From Planctomycetota bacterium (GTDB taxonomy: Bacteria; Planctomycetota; UBA1135; GCA-002686595), in NCBI GenBank assembly GCA_016712565.1, contig JADJQU010000005.1:1-64000 (forward strand): DNA of 64,000 bases, in the 5' to 3' direction. A model generated the notes under the pieces. It was not told where the DNA came from. It did not search any database and saw only the letters and a list, made by a program, of their open reading frames with translations. A program made the translations under genes and the position numbers. Of the stretch, positions 9,409-23,552 are shown piece by piece. Each line of letters starts with the position of its first letter. Within the stretch, counting starts at the first letter, position 1.

Positions 9409-10175
9409 TCAGCGAGCGTGTCGTCTCTGGCTCACCCCATCCTTGCGCAGGGCGATCAGGCGGTCCAGCAAGCCGTCGATCTCGAGCTGGCTCTTGAGGC
9501 AGTAGGCCGCGTGGGAGCCTCGCACGGCACCCACGCGCACGCAGAACAGGCGACCTGGCGTTCCCATGGCGAACACGTCCTCGTCGGTTTCGTCGTCCCC
9601 CAGGAAGAAGGCCGTGTCGCAGCCCCAGCGTTCGCGCTCGCGCTCCAAGGCGAGACCCTTGTGGGGGGCGCCCGGCGGCAGCACGTTGATCACCTGCTTG
9701 CCGCCCACCAGGCGCGCCGGGCCGAGGGTCCCCAGGGCTTCGAGGATGGCCGCCCGCGCCGCCTTCTTGGCCCGCGCCCGGCGCAGGTGGATCGCCAGGG
9801 AATAGGTCTTGTCCTCGAGCTCCACGCCCTGCAGCCCCAGGAGCCGCGGCCCCAGGCGTCGTCGCCAACTCGCCACGCGGCGCCGCATCTCCTCGGTGGC
9901 CTTCCAGGGCTCGAGGCCGTGATTGCCCACCAGGGCGCGCAGGGGCACGCCCGCGAGGCGCGGGGCGAGGTCCTCGATCGAGCGCCCTGAAATCACGACG
10001 CACGGGTACAGCCCGCACAATTCGGCGAGCAGCCGCCGCGTGCCGGGGCGCAGATTCGCCCGCAGCGGGTCGGTGACGATCGGGGCCAGGGTGCCGTCGA
10101 AGTCGAAACCCAACAGGGTGTTGGACCAGGAGAGCTGGGCCAGGAGCTCGCGCTGCGCGGGGGCCAGAATGTGCT

Positions 10176-10179
<4 letters not shown>
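9409..10179 (-). CDS. otsB: Trehalose-6-phosphate phosphatase
   Basis: This is a 256-residue HAD-superfamily phosphatase that removes phosphate from trehalose-6-phosphate. Motif I is FDFDGTLAPI, motif II-type serine lies in VVISGRS, and motif IV is FFLGDDETDEDVF. These are the standard catalytic and magnesium-binding residues. The start is taken as the TTG at 10179, which overlaps the TGA of otsA (TTGA) and gives the usual N-terminus length. The longer frame upstream simply reads through the otsA 3' end. The overlap implies translational coupling, so synthase and phosphatase would be made together. Confidence 0.92.
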
Positions 10180-12431
<2,252 letters not shown>

Positions 12432-12491
12432 GGGCTCCAGTATTGCACGAAATGGTTGGTACCGCAAAGGAATGGTGCTAGCCTGACTTTC

Positions 12492-14294
12492 GTGGACCTC
12501 GGGGACCTGGGACTGATCGGCAACTGCCGGATTTCCGCGCTGGTGGACGCTGGCGGGGAGATCGTCTGGTGCTGCCTGCCGCGCTTCGATTCGGCGCCGG
12601 TGTTCGCGCGGCTCCTGGACCCGGTCGCGGGCGGGGGCTTCCGGATCGGGCCGGCGCCGGGACCCGGGACCGCGCCGGCCGAGGAGAGCGGGAGGGAGCG
12701 GCGCGGCACGCAGCGCTACCGCGACAACACCAACGTCCTGGAGACCACGTTCGAGCAGGGCGACAGCGCCTTCCGGGTGGTGGACTTCGCACCGCGGTTC
12801 CTGCAGCACGACCGCTCCTTCCGGCCCGCCCTGATCGTGCGCGTGATCGAACCTCTGCGGGGGAGCCCGCGGGTGGCCGTCCATTGCGAGCCCATCCTGG
12901 GGTGGTCCCGGGGACGGCCCGCGCGCGTGGACGGCTCGAACCACGCCAGCTACCTCGGGTACGACCAGGAACTGCGGCTGTGCACGGACGTGCCCCTGGC
13001 CTACCTGGAGGGCCGGCCCTTCACGCTGACCGGCCGGCGCTACCTGGTGCTCAGCTTCGGGGAGCCCCTGCAGGAGTCGCTGCCGCAGGTGTGCGAGCGC
13101 TTTCTGTCGGAGACCGAACGCTACTGGCGACGCTGGGTGAAGCACTGCAACGTGCCTCCCAAGCACCAGGACCTGGTGATCCGCTCCGCCCTGGTGCTCA
13201 AGCTGCACTGCTACGAGGACACAGGCGCCATCGTGGCGGCCATGACCACTTCGATCCCCGAGGCACCGGGCAGCGGACGCACCTGGGACTATCGCTACTG
13301 CTGGATGCGCGACGCCTACTACGTGCTCGGAGCCCTGCGCCGGCTGGGGCACTTCGAGGAGCGCGAGAGCTTCGTGCAGTACCTCTTGGACATCGTCGGG
13401 GGGGCAGGGGAACTCGCGCTGCGCCCCCTGTACCGCGTGGACGGCCGCTCCGACCTGCAGGAACACCTGCTGGAGGACTGGCCCGGCTACGAGGGTGAGG
13501 GCCCCGTTCGCGTGGGCAATCAGGCGGCCCTGCACGTGCAGCACGATGTGCTGGGCGAGTTGGTGCTGGCCCTCGCCCCGGTGTTCCACGATCAGCGCTT
13601 CCGCGCCGAGCAGACGCAGGAGGTGCTCGAGCTCCTGGTGCGCCTGACGCGCCGGGCGGTGGCCGACGCGGGCAGCCCGGACGCCGGCATCTGGGAGTTG
13701 CGCACGGCCTGGAAGCCCCAGAGCTTCTCGACCCTGATGACCTGGGCCGGGGCCGAGCGCATGGCCGGCGTGGCCCGACTGCACGCACCCCATCTGGAAT
13801 CCGAGTTCACGAGCGCGGCCCTGAATCTGCGGCGCGAACTGGATCAACGGGCCTGGAGCCCGGAGCGCAACACCTACGTCGGCACCTACGACGGCCGCGA
13901 CGTGGACGCCTCGCTCCTGCAGATGGCCACTCTGCGCTACCTGGCCCCTGGCGATCCGCGCCTCGTGTCCACGATCGAGACGATTTCCCGCGAGCTCGAC
14001 CGCGGCGGGTGGATCCAGCGTTACCGGATCGACGACGGTTTCGGCGAGCCGACGGTGGCCTTCGTGCTGTGCAGCCTGTGGTGCGTTGAGGCCCTGTCGA
14101 TCATCGGCCGGCCCGAGGAGGCCGAACGGCTGTTCGCCAGGGTGCGCGGAGCCTGCTCGCCCCTGGGGCTGATCTCCGAGGACGTGGACCCCGCCACCGG
14201 CCGCCAGTGGGGCAACTTCCCCCAGGCCCTGAGCCACGTGGGCCTGATCCACGCCGCCTTCACCTCCTCGCCGCGCTGGTCGGAGGTGCTCTAG
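12492..14294 (+). CDS. Glycoside hydrolase family 15 protein (glucoamylase/trehalase-like)
   Basis: This is a 600-residue protein. The start is taken as a GTG at 12492, because the family begins with a sequence like DLGDLGLIGNCRISALVDAGGEIVWCCLPRFDS, and no ATG lies nearby in frame. Further GH15 marks are TWDYRYCWMRDA (substrate-binding arginine and aspartate), a catalytic glutamate region near GIWELR, and GEPTVAFVLCSLWCVEAL. GH15 enzymes hydrolyse alpha-glucosidic bonds in starch-like glucans or trehalose. Divergent placement 60 bases from otsA suggests it acts in trehalose or glycogen turnover, but the substrate cannot be read from the sequence. No signal peptide is present, so it is probably cytoplasmic. 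Its stop overlaps the convergent small gene by four bases. Confidence 0.9.
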   Translation: MDLGDLGLIGNCRISALVDAGGEIVWCCLPRFDSAPVFARLLDPVAGGGFRIGPAPGPGTAPAEESGRERRGTQRYRDNTNVLETTFEQGDSAFRVVDFAPRFLQHDRSFRPALIVRVIEPLRGSPRVAVHCEPILGWSRGRPARVDGSNHASYLGYDQELRLCTDVPLAYLEGRPFTLTGRRYLVLSFGEPLQESLPQVCERFLSETERYWRRWVKHCNVPPKHQDLVIRSALVLKLHCYEDTGAIVAAMTTSIPEAPGSGRTWDYRYCWMRDAYYVLGALRRLGHFEERESFVQYLLDIVGGAGELALRPLYRVDGRSDLQEHLLEDWPGYEGEGPVRVGNQAALHVQHDVLGELVLALAPVFHDQRFRAEQTQEVLELLVRLTRRAVADAGSPDAGIWELRTAWKPQSFSTLMTWAGAERMAGVARLHAPHLESEFTSAALNLRRELDQRAWSPERNTYVGTYDGRDVDASLLQMATLRYLAPGDPRLVSTIETISRELDRGGWIQRYRIDDGFGEPTVAFVLCSLWCVEALSIIGRPEEAERLFARVRGACSPLGLISEDVDPATGRQWGNFPQALSHVGLIHAAFTSSPRWSEVL

Positions 14295-14596
14295 TGTCCC
14301 TGGCTGCGGCTCTCTGGCTCCAGCCAGAAGTCGGCGATCGAGATCGCGAGGTCGAAGGCCAAGAGCCCGCACAGCCCGTAGAACCAGTTCCCGCCGAAGC
14401 TCAGGTTGGGTACGCCGAGAAACAGCGCGGCGTACGTGGGGCCTCGCAGGAAGTGCGTGAACAACTCCGCCCGGGCCGGCCGGTGGGCATGGAGCCGCTG
14501 GGCCCGGGTGTGGAAGAGGACGATGTCGGCCGCTCCGAGCAGGCCGATCAGGAACAACAGGATCGAAGGGAGCGTGATCGAGGGGTTCCTCCCCAC
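14291..14596 (-). CDS. Small hypothetical membrane protein
   Basis: This is a 101-residue protein with two to three hydrophobic segments (SILLFLIGLLGAADIVLF near the start, TYAALFLGVPNL in the middle, FYGLCGLLAFDLAIS near the end), separated by a histidine/arginine-rich loop (HTRAQRLHAHRPARAE). No family with known function is recognised. It is convergent with the GH15 gene and overlaps it by four bases. Amino acid composition is protein-like rather than the Arg/Pro pattern of shadow frames, which supports a real gene. Confidence 0.7.
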   Translation of the reverse strand: MGRNPSITLPSILLFLIGLLGAADIVLFHTRAQRLHAHRPARAELFTHFLRGPTYAALFLGVPNLSFGGNWFYGLCGLLAFDLAISIADFWLEPESRSQGH

Positions 14597-14731
14597 AGAG
14601 CATAGCCCCCTCCCCCGGGGTGGGGCCCGCGGGCCTCGCCCGGGTCTGGGGCCGAGGTGGCTTGGCGTGGTCCCTCAGGTTGACCCGCTGGCGTCTGGAA
14701 CCGGCCCCCTCCGCGTGCTAATCCTCGGGCC

Positions 14732-15880
14732 ATGCGCCGCGAATCGGATTCGCCGCCCGCGTCCGGGGAGGGGCCCTCCCACGGATCCCACACGCTCAAG
14801 GTCTACACGGGCACCGTGGTGGGCCGTTTCGGGCAGGACGTGTTCGTCGAGCTCGGCGTGCGCATGCAGGGCGTGATCGCCCTGGACCACTTCCCCGAGC
14901 CGCCCGAGGTCGGCCTGCGCTTCGAATTCACGCTGCGCGGCCAGGAGGACGGCCTGTGGGTGCTGGCGCTGCGCGAGGAGCAGGTGCTCAGCACCTGGGA
15001 GAATCTCGAACTGGGCTCGTGGGTCCACGCCCGCGCCGCGCGCGCGGCCTTCGGCGGTCTGGAGATGAAGGTCGGCCCCCTGCACGCCTTCCTGCCCAAG
15101 TCCCACACGGGGCTGGCCCGCGACGAGAAGCTCGACGTCCTGGTGGGGAAGCAATTCACCTGCGAGGTGATCGAGGTCGAGAAAGAGCGCCAGCGGGTCG
15201 TGCTTTCGCGCAAGCTGGTCCTGCAGCGCGAGCGCGCCCACCCCGGTCAGCGCGAGATCGGCTCCCTGCGCATCGGCGAGAACGTCCAGGGCCGCGTCAC
15301 GCGCCTGGAGGAGTACGGCGCCTTCGTGGCCTTCGGCCAGGGCCTCGAGGGCCTGGTGCACGTCTCCAATCTCTCCTATGAGCGGGTCCAGCACCCCGCC
15401 GATCGGCTGCGGGCCGGCCAGCAGGTGGAAGCGCGCGTGCTGGCGATCCGCGACGGCGGCAAGCGCATCGCCCTGGGCCTCAAGCAACTGGAGCCCAATC
15501 CCTGGGAGGGCCTGGCGGGTCGCCTCGCCTGCGACGATCTGGTGGAGGCGCGCGTGACGCGCGTGCGCGAATTCGGCGCCTTCCTCTGGCTCGCCCAGGG
15601 CATCGAGGGCTTCCTGCCCGCGGCCGAGTGCCTGCTGGGGCCCCACGAGCGCCCGGAGCACGTGCTCAAGAGCGGCGACAGCCTCTCCGTGCGCGTCACC
15701 GAACTGGATCCCGAGCGCGAACGCCTGAGCTTTTCCCTGCGCCACCGCACCGGTGCGCGCATTGCTCCGGGGGAGGCCGCCTCGCGCATGGAGATGTTGA
15801 GGATCACCGCCGCCGCGCCCTCGCCCCAGGGGACGAGCCTGCGGGACAAGCTCGCCGCCGCGCTGCGGCGTTCGGGTTAG
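14732..15880 (+). CDS. S1-domain RNA-binding protein (ribosomal protein S1-like)
   Basis: This is a 382-residue protein made of consecutive S1 OB-fold repeats. The first begins around YTGTVVGRFGQDVFVELG, a second around LGSWVHARAARAAFGGLEMKV, a third around GENVQGRVTRLEEYGAFVAF with the classic GLVHVSNLS, and a fourth around DDLVEARVTRVREFGAFLWL. The first two are more degenerate. It is shorter than ribosomal protein S1 (about 550 residues), so it is likelier an accessory RNA-binding protein of the S1/RpsA-like group than the main ribosomal S1. It would act in the cytoplasm on mRNA. Its stop overlaps the convergent gene at 15877 by four bases. Confidence 0.85.
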   Translation: MRRESDSPPASGEGPSHGSHTLKVYTGTVVGRFGQDVFVELGVRMQGVIALDHFPEPPEVGLRFEFTLRGQEDGLWVLALREEQVLSTWENLELGSWVHARAARAAFGGLEMKVGPLHAFLPKSHTGLARDEKLDVLVGKQFTCEVIEVEKERQRVVLSRKLVLQRERAHPGQREIGSLRIGENVQGRVTRLEEYGAFVAFGQGLEGLVHVSNLSYERVQHPADRLRAGQQVEARVLAIRDGGKRIALGLKQLEPNPWEGLAGRLACDDLVEARVTRVREFGAFLWLAQGIEGFLPAAECLLGPHERPEHVLKSGDSLSVRVTELDPERERLSFSLRHRTGARIAPGEAASRMEMLRITAAAPSPQGTSLRDKLAAALRRSG

Positions 15881-16305
15881 CTCTCCATCATCTTCGCCAC
15901 TCGCGCGCGGATCAGGCTGTAGCGCTGGCGGCCGGTCGCGCACTGGGTGGCGATCCACTCGGCGTTGGTGAACGCGGTGGGGGAGAGCTCCTTGCGGAAG
16001 CGTTCCAGGTGCGGGTGGACCTTGGCGAACAGGAACAGGCCCTCGCCGCCGTTCTCGATCAGGAAATCGGGATTCACCACGCCGTGGCGGGCGAAGGAGT
16101 AGGCCATCTCCCAGTAGCTCGAAACCTGGCGCCAGGCGGCGTTGCTGGGGTGGGTCGGGGCGGTGACGGCGAGCAGTTCCTCCCAGGTCCTGGGCAGGAA
16201 GCGCATCATGGCGTCGCGGGAGGAGCGCATCACGGATTCGCGACGCAGCTCGTAGAGGCGCAGGACGAGCTCGGCGTCGTGGTGGTCGGGGGATTCTTTG
16301 GACAT
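15877..16305 (-). CDS. Hypothetical cytoplasmic protein
   Basis: This is a 142-residue protein that I cannot assign. It is mostly helical and charged, starting SKESPDHHDAELVLRLYELRRE. It contains aromatic and tryptophan-bearing segments such as RTWEELLAV and NAAWRQVSSYWEMAYSF, and the stretch NGGEGLFLFAKVHPHL. There is no signal peptide, membrane helix or cysteine pair. It is convergent with the S1-repeat gene, with a four-base overlap of stop codons, and lies about 130 bases from the divergent TPR/peptidase gene. Confidence 0.7.
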   Translation of the reverse strand: MSKESPDHHDAELVLRLYELRRESVMRSSRDAMMRFLPRTWEELLAVTAPTHPSNAAWRQVSSYWEMAYSFARHGVVNPDFLIENGGEGLFLFAKVHPHLERFRKELSPTAFTNAEWIATQCATGRQRYSLIRARVAKMMES

Positions 16306-16436
16306 GGGGCGCAGAGTCTAGCCTGGGGCCGCCCCCGGGACCTGCCGGCCCCGCTCGGCGGCCGGCGTGTGTCAATCTCGGGTAGGGGGGCCGGAGGAAG
16401 TTGCGCCGTGCGGGGGGATGGGTACAACCGGGCACC

Positions 16437-19400
16437 ATGACGCACTTCGGCGGTTCCTGGCGACGGTGGGTGGCTGCCTCGGTGCTGCTCTTGGGCCTTT
16501 GGGAGGGACCCGGCGCCCGGGCGGGTCAGGAGGAGCCCGGCGGCGGATTCCTGCAGGCCATGACGGCCGCCGAGCGCGCCCTGGAGGCCAAGAATCTCGA
16601 CCAGGCCCGCGAGTGGATCGAGCGCGCCCTGGAACGGGATCCGCGCTCGGTCCAGGCCTGGCGGCTGCGGGTCCGCTGGGCCGAGGCCCGGGAGGACCCG
16701 GACGAAGTGGTCTACGCCCTGCACCAGGCCTTCCGTCATGCGCGCGCCCAGAAGCTCGGCGCGGCCGTGGTGGAGCGCGACAAGCAGGCCGTGCTGGCCG
16801 CCGACCCGATCGCCAAGGATCTGTACTCCCTCGACACGGTCTACTCGAAGAAGCTCGGCGACCTGGCCGCGCGCTACGAGAAGGAGGGCCGGCCCCACGC
16901 GGCCATCACCGTGCTGAAAACGGTGCTGGCGCTCGATCCCCTGAACGAGGGGGCCGCGGCGGCCATCGAGCGCATCGCCGCGCGGCCCGACCCGAGTCTT
17001 GCGGCGGATGCCAAGCCCAAGGACCTGTTCGCGGACGTGTCCCGGGAGTGGATCGAGGAGCACGACCGGACCCACGCCGACTGGGACACGCGCGCCAAGC
17101 TGGAGCGCGAGAACTACGACACGTACACCGACGCGGGCTACGAGGTGCTGGTGCGCGCGGGCGAGGCCATGGAGCAGATGAACGCCTTCTACCGGCGCTT
17201 CTTCCGCTACGGCACCGAGGAGGACGGCCGGAGCGTGCCGCGCATCGCGCTGCACATTTTCAAGAACCGCGACGAGTACCTGAAGCTCGGCAAGGGCCCT
17301 CCGGTGGAGTGGTCGGCCGGCCACTTCACCGGCGACAGCGTCGAGACCTACATCGACGGCGGATTCGACGGCATGACCGGCACGCTGTTCCACGAGGCGG
17401 CCCACCAGTTCGTGTCCCTGGCCACTTCGGCCGCGGGCTGGCTCAACGAGGGGCTGGCGTCGTTCTTCGAGGGCACGCGCATGTTGCCCAACGGCACGGT
17501 GCTGATGAACCTGCCGGCGAACCACCGCTTGTTCCCGCTCGCCGACCGCATGGAACGCGGCTGGATGAGCGGACCGACCGACGGCATCGGCGCCGACGGC
17601 AAGGGCGAGCCCGAGCGCGCGCCCACGTTCTCGATCGTCCTGGAGAACAAGTACGCCTGGGGTCCGCCCTGGTACGCGCCCACCTGGGGCGTGGTGTACT
17701 TCCTCTACAACTACCAGGATCCCGTGGACGGCCGTTTCGTCTACCGCAAGTCCTTCGGCGACTTCGTCAACGCCTCCGGCGGCCGCGAGGGCGAGGGCGC
17801 GGTGGAGAACTTCGAGAAGGTGGTGCTCGAGAACCCCATGCCGCCGATCAAGGGTTTCGTGCGCCCGGAGGGGGCGGTGGACGTGGCCCTGCCCAAGACC
17901 GCGGCCGACCTCGATTCCGTCTGGAAGAGCTGGATGCTCGAGCTCCGGGACGAGCAGCAGGGCAAACTGGAGCGCGTGCGGCCCTACTTGGATTGGGCCC
18001 GGGCGGCGATTCTGGCGGGGGATCTCGAAGCGGCCCAGGAACACTTCGAGAAGGGGCTGGTGGCAGGGCCGTCCGACGTGGCCGTGCGGCTCGAGTTCGC
18101 GGGACTCCTGGCGGACAAACTGAAGAACCCCGACCGCGCGGCCAAGCTCGTGGAAGGCGCCCTGTCGCTCCTGGAAGCGGCCAAGGTGCCCGACCCCAAG
18201 GCCATCGCCGCGGCCGAGCGCCTGCTTGCCCGTTACGACCCCAAGCGCGAGAGCCTGGAAGCGCTGCAAAAGGACATGGCCGTGGCCGCGCGCGGCATTG
18301 TGGAGCGCTACGCGGCCGCCGAGCGGCCCCTGCTCGTGATGGACGTGGCCTGGCGACTGGGCACGGACCTCGGGGTCTCGGAGCTCTTTGCGTACTACGA
18401 GCGGGCCGCGCGGGTCTCGGGCAAGTCCCTGCGCATCTGGGACCTGGCCTACAACGAGCGGGACTTGACCGGCTGGAGCGCCGCGGGTGCCTCAGGGCCG
18501 TTCTCGGCCTCCGGCACGTTCCTCGACGCCAAGTTCGGCGAATTCGACCCGGAGAACTTCGACTACCAGGCCCTGACCCTGGACCGCACCACCAGCGGCG
18601 ACTTCTCCATGGAGGCCGACGTGTTGGCCGAGCGCGGCAAGGTGACCTTCGCCGGCTTCGTTTTCGGCCGCAAGGACGTGTCGAGCTTCCACGGCCTGTT
18701 CTTCTTCCCCGGCAAGGAGCAGAAGCAGGGCCTGGCGGCGCCGGGCTACGTGGACCTCTTGTCGAGCTTCGGCGCCAACGTGATCAAGACCTGGCGGCAC
18801 ATGCCCGTGGACACGTCGGTGGCCGAGGGGGCTTCCACGGCGGGAGCGTGGCACAAGCTGCGCGTGGACGTGGCGGGCCGCTTCGTGGACTTCTGGTTCG
18901 ACGGCACCCTGCTCGCCACCCAGGAGTTCGCGTCGATCGACGTGTTGCGCGGCAGCTTCGGCCTGATGACCGGCCATGGCAGCGCGCGCTTTCGCAACGT
19001 GCGCTACCTGGCCAGCGATCCGCGGGATCCGGTGGCGGGCATCGAGCGCACCCTGCGGTTGGCCAAGCTGGCCGGCCGCAGCGCGCGCGAAACGGGCAGC
19101 TACCTGGGCGTGGTTCCTCCCTGGCCCAAGGTCGGCCGCTGGGTCCAGGGCGAGCGCAAGAGCTGGGAGGAGGCGGGCCGCGTGCCCCAGCTCCTGGTGT
19201 TCTTCTCGATCGAGCAGAACGACATGGTGCGCCTCGACCAGTGGCTCACGGCCTTCGAGGCCGACGCGCGTCGCTTCGGAGTCCAGGTGGTTTCGATCGC
19301 CTCGCCCAACGACGAGAAGCGCCTGGAGGAGTACCTGAAGACCCACCCGCTGCCGGGCGCGGTGGCCTTCGACTATCGCGCGCCCAAGGCCACGGGCATC

Positions 19401-20165
19401 GGCGAGAGCTTCGAGCAGTTCTTCATCCGCAGGTTCAACCTCCCGCGCATCCTGCTGCTCGACGTGGATCAGCGGGTGGTGTGGGAGGGCGATCCGGGAC
19501 TCGTGGCCGCCACGCCGTGGAAGGCCGGCGACGGATCCTTCGTCGATGCCCCGCTGGAGGATCTGGTGGCGCGCCACAAGCTCGATCGCCTGCCCGCCTT
19601 CACCACCGCCTGGAAGGACAAGGCCGTTCCGGCCCTGGCCAAGGGCGACCTGGCCGCGGCCTTGGAGACCCTGCGGGCATCCCGGGAGTTCGAGGCCGAC
19701 TACTACCCCGACGTGGCCCAGGCCCAGGCTCGGCTCGCCATGCTGGAATCGGCGCTCGCGAATCCCGTTTCCACGGCCCAGGGCCTGATCCGGGACGGCG
19801 CCGACCCGGCCATCGCCACGCTCCTGGAGTGGTACGCCCTGTGCGGCGGCGAAACCACGCCCAAGCTCGCCAAGGAGCTGAAGCCGCTGCTCGAATCCAA
19901 GGGCAACAAGGAATGGGCCGCCGCGCGCAAGGCCTGCACGCGCTGGAAGAACTTGATGGCCCGCAAGGACCCGGACGCCGCGGCGGCCGCCGTGGAGCTG
20001 CTGGGCAGCCTGGAGGCCCTGCAGGGGACGCTTCCCCGGGAGTTCGCGGCGGAGCTCAAGGCCGCACGTGAGGCCCAGGACAGCGCGCGCTTCGCGGCCC
20101 TGGTCGGCGAGTTCGACGCTCGCCCGAGGCTCTGGCTCGCCCAGAGCCACTTCGGCTGGAAGTAG
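16437..20165 (+). CDS. Large exported TPR protein with zinc-metallopeptidase-like and thioredoxin-like domains
   Basis: This is a 1242-residue protein. A signal peptide (WVAASVLLLGLWEGPGARA) leads to TPR-like repeats at about residues 40-190. A gluzincin-type segment follows with HEAAHQ at residue 319 and a downstream glutamate in GWLNEGLASFFEG. This is the arrangement of DUF1570-like peptidases found next to TPRs. A second TPR-like block lies around residues 520-600. A beta-rich region of LamG/DUF1080 type is at about 690-870 (DYQALTLDRTTSGDFSMEADVL), and a thioredoxin-fold-like part follows (PQLLVFFSIEQNDM, PRILLLDVDQRVVWEG) without a CxxC. Function is unknown. It probably acts outside the cytoplasm on protein or polysaccharide. 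The start at 16437 places the signal peptide correctly. Confidence 0.8.
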   Translation: MTHFGGSWRRWVAASVLLLGLWEGPGARAGQEEPGGGFLQAMTAAERALEAKNLDQAREWIERALERDPRSVQAWRLRVRWAEAREDPDEVVYALHQAFRHARAQKLGAAVVERDKQAVLAADPIAKDLYSLDTVYSKKLGDLAARYEKEGRPHAAITVLKTVLALDPLNEGAAAAIERIAARPDPSLAADAKPKDLFADVSREWIEEHDRTHADWDTRAKLERENYDTYTDAGYEVLVRAGEAMEQMNAFYRRFFRYGTEEDGRSVPRIALHIFKNRDEYLKLGKGPPVEWSAGHFTGDSVETYIDGGFDGMTGTLFHEAAHQFVSLATSAAGWLNEGLASFFEGTRMLPNGTVLMNLPANHRLFPLADRMERGWMSGPTDGIGADGKGEPERAPTFSIVLENKYAWGPPWYAPTWGVVYFLYNYQDPVDGRFVYRKSFGDFVNASGGREGEGAVENFEKVVLENPMPPIKGFVRPEGAVDVALPKTAADLDSVWKSWMLELRDEQQGKLERVRPYLDWARAAILAGDLEAAQEHFEKGLVAGPSDVAVRLEFAGLLADKLKNPDRAAKLVEGALSLLEAAKVPDPKAIAAAERLLARYDPKRESLEALQKDMAVAARGIVERYAAAERPLLVMDVAWRLGTDLGVSELFAYYERAARVSGKSLRIWDLAYNERDLTGWSAAGASGPFSASGTFLDAKFGEFDPENFDYQALTLDRTTSGDFSMEADVLAERGKVTFAGFVFGRKDVSSFHGLFFFPGKEQKQGLAAPGYVDLLSSFGANVIKTWRHMPVDTSVAEGASTAGAWHKLRVDVAGRFVDFWFDGTLLATQEFASIDVLRGSFGLMTGHGSARFRNVRYLASDPRDPVAGIERTLRLAKLAGRSARETGSYLGVVPPWPKVGRWVQGERKSWEEAGRVPQLLVFFSIEQNDMVRLDQWLTAFEADARRFGVQVVSIASPNDEKRLEEYLKTHPLPGAVAFDYRAPKATGIGESFEQFFIRRFNLPRILLLDVDQRVVWEGDPGLVAATPWKAGDGSFVDAPLEDLVARHKLDRLPAFTTAWKDKAVPALAKGDLAAALETLRASREFEADYYPDVAQAQARLAMLESALANPVSTAQGLIRDGADPAIATLLEWYALCGGETTPKLAKELKPLLESKGNKEWAAARKACTRWKNLMARKDPDAAAAAVELLGSLEALQGTLPREFAAELKAAREAQDSARFAALVGEFDARPRLWLAQSHFGWK

Positions 20166-20180
20166 GCCTGGCCGACTCTT

Positions 20181-20203
20181 GGCCACGGCCGCGGGCCGTG
20201 GCC
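20181..20203. terminator. Perfect 10-bp stem hairpin between convergent genes
   Basis: GGCCACGGCC and GGCCGTGGCC flank a three-base GCG loop. The hairpin is between the stop of the large TPR gene (20165) and the stop of convergent pyrG (20211). There is no U-tract, so it is a structure-only or bidirectional terminator candidate. Confidence 0.55.
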
Positions 20204-20210
20204 CGCGTGC

Positions 20211-22731
<2,521 letters not shown>

Positions 22732-22846
22732 GGCCGGTCCTGTCCCGCGTTTCGCACGTCCCCGGGGAGGCACCCGCGGCGGACTCCCCACGCGCGTCGC
22801 TCGCGCGGGCACTCCCGTGCGTCGATCGTCAGCGCGGGGTGCTGCA

Positions 22847-23443
22847 CTACTGTCCCGGCTTGCGGCCGTACTGGGGTTGCTTGAACGGCAGCTTGCCCGG
22901 CTCGGTCTTGACGGTCTGGAAGCCGGGCGTCGCGTTGTAGGTGTCCAGGAACGCGGCCTTGAGCGTCAAGAGCCGCTTGAGTTGGGCGTCGCGGGCGCCC
23001 ACGGGCTGGGCGACGAAACTCGTGCCCTGGGGGCCGGTGAGTTCCAGGGCCCAACTGAAGGAGTCCTTGGCCATGGTCGGTGCCTGGCCGGCCTTGACTT
23101 CCTCCGTCCAGCCGTGCTCCGCCATGAAGAGCACCAATTCGTCCATCCACTCCTCGCTGGTCACCTTGCGCGAGGGGTCCTGCCGCACGGTGGAGTACTG
23201 CTCCACCGCGGTGGTGTGGGAGGGGTTGACCAGTTCCAGGCGCGTGCCCGAGCGGTACTCGATGTAGCGCAACAGGTAGGCCGGGCCCTTCGGCTTGGCG
23301 GGCTTGGCTGCTTCCTCGGCGTCGGCGGATCCCATGGACCCCGCTGCGGCGTTGGAGGAGCCCGAGCTGGCCGGGGGATTGGAGGTGCACGCCGGCCCGA
23401 AAACGAGCAGGACGCACGACAGGCCGAGGAGGGCGAACTTCAT
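22847..23443 (-). CDS. Hypothetical lipoprotein
   Basis: This is a 198-residue protein. A lipoprotein signal peptide (MKFALLGLSCVLLVFGPAC) has its lipobox cysteine at residue 19. A short Ser/Ala/Lys-rich linker follows. The mature domain has alternating strands and helices (YLLRYIEYRSGTRLELV, ITLLMAEHGW-type segments, LELTGPQGTSFVAQ). I recognise no family. It is probably anchored to a membrane facing the periplasm. It lies upstream of kdsB on the same strand with a 115-base gap, so cotranscription is uncertain. The ATG at 23443 is preferred over the longer frame because it begins the signal peptide. Confidence 0.75.
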   Translation of the reverse strand: MKFALLGLSCVLLVFGPACTSNPPASSGSSNAAAGSMGSADAEEAAKPAKPKGPAYLLRYIEYRSGTRLELVNPSHTTAVEQYSTVRQDPSRKVTSEEWMDELVLFMAEHGWTEEVKAGQAPTMAKDSFSWALELTGPQGTSFVAQPVGARDAQLKRLLTLKAAFLDTYNATPGFQTVKTEPGKLPFKQPQYGRKPGQ

Positions 23444-23552
23444 GGTGTTCGTCCCGCGACCGAAGGCGTGCCTCGGGACCGGCAGAGCATAGCGAGCCAC
23501 GGCCCGCGAGCCAAGCCTCTGGACCGGCTCCGCCGCGGCCCGACGGGCGGCC

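Noticed and set aside
5544..9497. A 1317-codon open frame on the plus strand and a 1257-codon frame on the minus strand over the DUF2339 gene
   Set aside because: Both are Arg/Pro/Gly-rich, without hydrophobic or domain patterns, and overlap a clear DUF2339 gene and a MarR gene. They are GC-driven shadows.
12569..13498. A 309-codon frame inside the GH15 gene
   Set aside because: It is an out-of-frame shadow of GH15, whose own frame carries the family motifs.
16230..18269. A 679-codon minus-strand frame over the TPR/peptidase gene
   Set aside because: Composition is His/Gly/Arg-rich and antisense to a convincing signal-peptide protein. It has no motifs.
20181..20203. The hairpin after the TPR/peptidase gene as a regulatory RNA
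   Set aside because: It is only a simple stem between two convergent stop codons, best read as a terminator.
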